5,551 nucleotides of DNA, taken from assembly GCA_027293245.1 (NCBI GenBank), contig JAPUFZ010000222.1, positions 1 to 5,551 of the forward strand, in the 5' to 3' direction. Source of the DNA: Gammaproteobacteria bacterium (GTDB lineage Bacteria > Pseudomonadota > Gammaproteobacteria > GCA-001735895). Made by a program: the position numbers and the translations under genes. Below the pieces are notes generated by a model. It searched no databases. It saw nothing but the letters and a program-made list of their open reading frames with translations, and was not told the origin of the DNA. Below, in pieces: positions 5,542-5,551 of this stretch. Every line of letters begins with the position of its first letter. Positions within the stretch are counted from its first letter, which is position 1.

Positions 5542-5551
5542 ATGAGTGACC
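5542..5551 (+). CDS. Possible start of a divergent gene (truncated by window edge)
   Basis: An ATG at 5542 opens with Met-Ser-Asp and is cut off by the window edge. It is suggested only by its position about 24 nt after the predicted start of the rightward promoter. No Shine-Dalgarno precedes it (the upstream bases are T-rich), so the true start could be further right. No product can be named. Confidence 0.3.

Overview
This window looks like a core-genome segment of a gammaproteobacterium outside the Enterobacterales, with moderate GC. The evidence is the combination of a flavin prenyltransferase (UbiX), the murein-recycling ligase Mpl and the C-terminus of glutamate-1-semialdehyde aminomutase (HemL), all with proteobacterial-type motifs. 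Species cannot be named from the sequence alone.

Layout. The left edge (1-107, plus strand) is the last 34 codons of hemL. It converges on a long minus-strand cluster. The roughly 150-base gap between them is mostly a 112-bp inverted-repeat element (118-229), with 29-bp arms matching at 26 of 29 positions. A small intrinsic terminator overlaps the stop codon of the last minus-strand gene.

The minus-strand cluster, in transcription order, is: a five-helix membrane protein of unknown function (5360-4833); mpl (4808-3459, TTG start); a serine/threonine protein kinase with a C-terminal cyclic-nucleotide-binding domain (3457-2159); ubiX (2148-1522); a stand-alone LON-substrate-binding-domain protein (1491-889); and an exported chalcone-isomerase-like protein (822-256). 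Gaps are 24, 1, 10, 30 and 66 nt, so at least the first five genes, and probably all six, form one operon. The right edge (5361-5551) is a divergent promoter region. One TATA block there reads as a -10 element on both strands, and a possible plus-strand gene starts at 5542.

How the genes fit together. Mpl re-attaches recycled murein tripeptide to UDP-MurNAc. UbiX makes prenyl-FMN for UbiD in ubiquinone synthesis. The LON-domain and chalcone-isomerase-like proteins have no assigned pathway. The most distinctive part is the kinase/cyclic-nucleotide sensor placed between mpl and ubiX with a 1-nt gap to mpl. It combines the two halves of a eukaryotic PKG-like enzyme in the reverse order, in one soluble protein, and has DFS in place of the usual DFG. 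A link from second messenger to phosphorylation of envelope or quinone metabolism is a reasonable hypothesis, but nothing in the sequence proves it.
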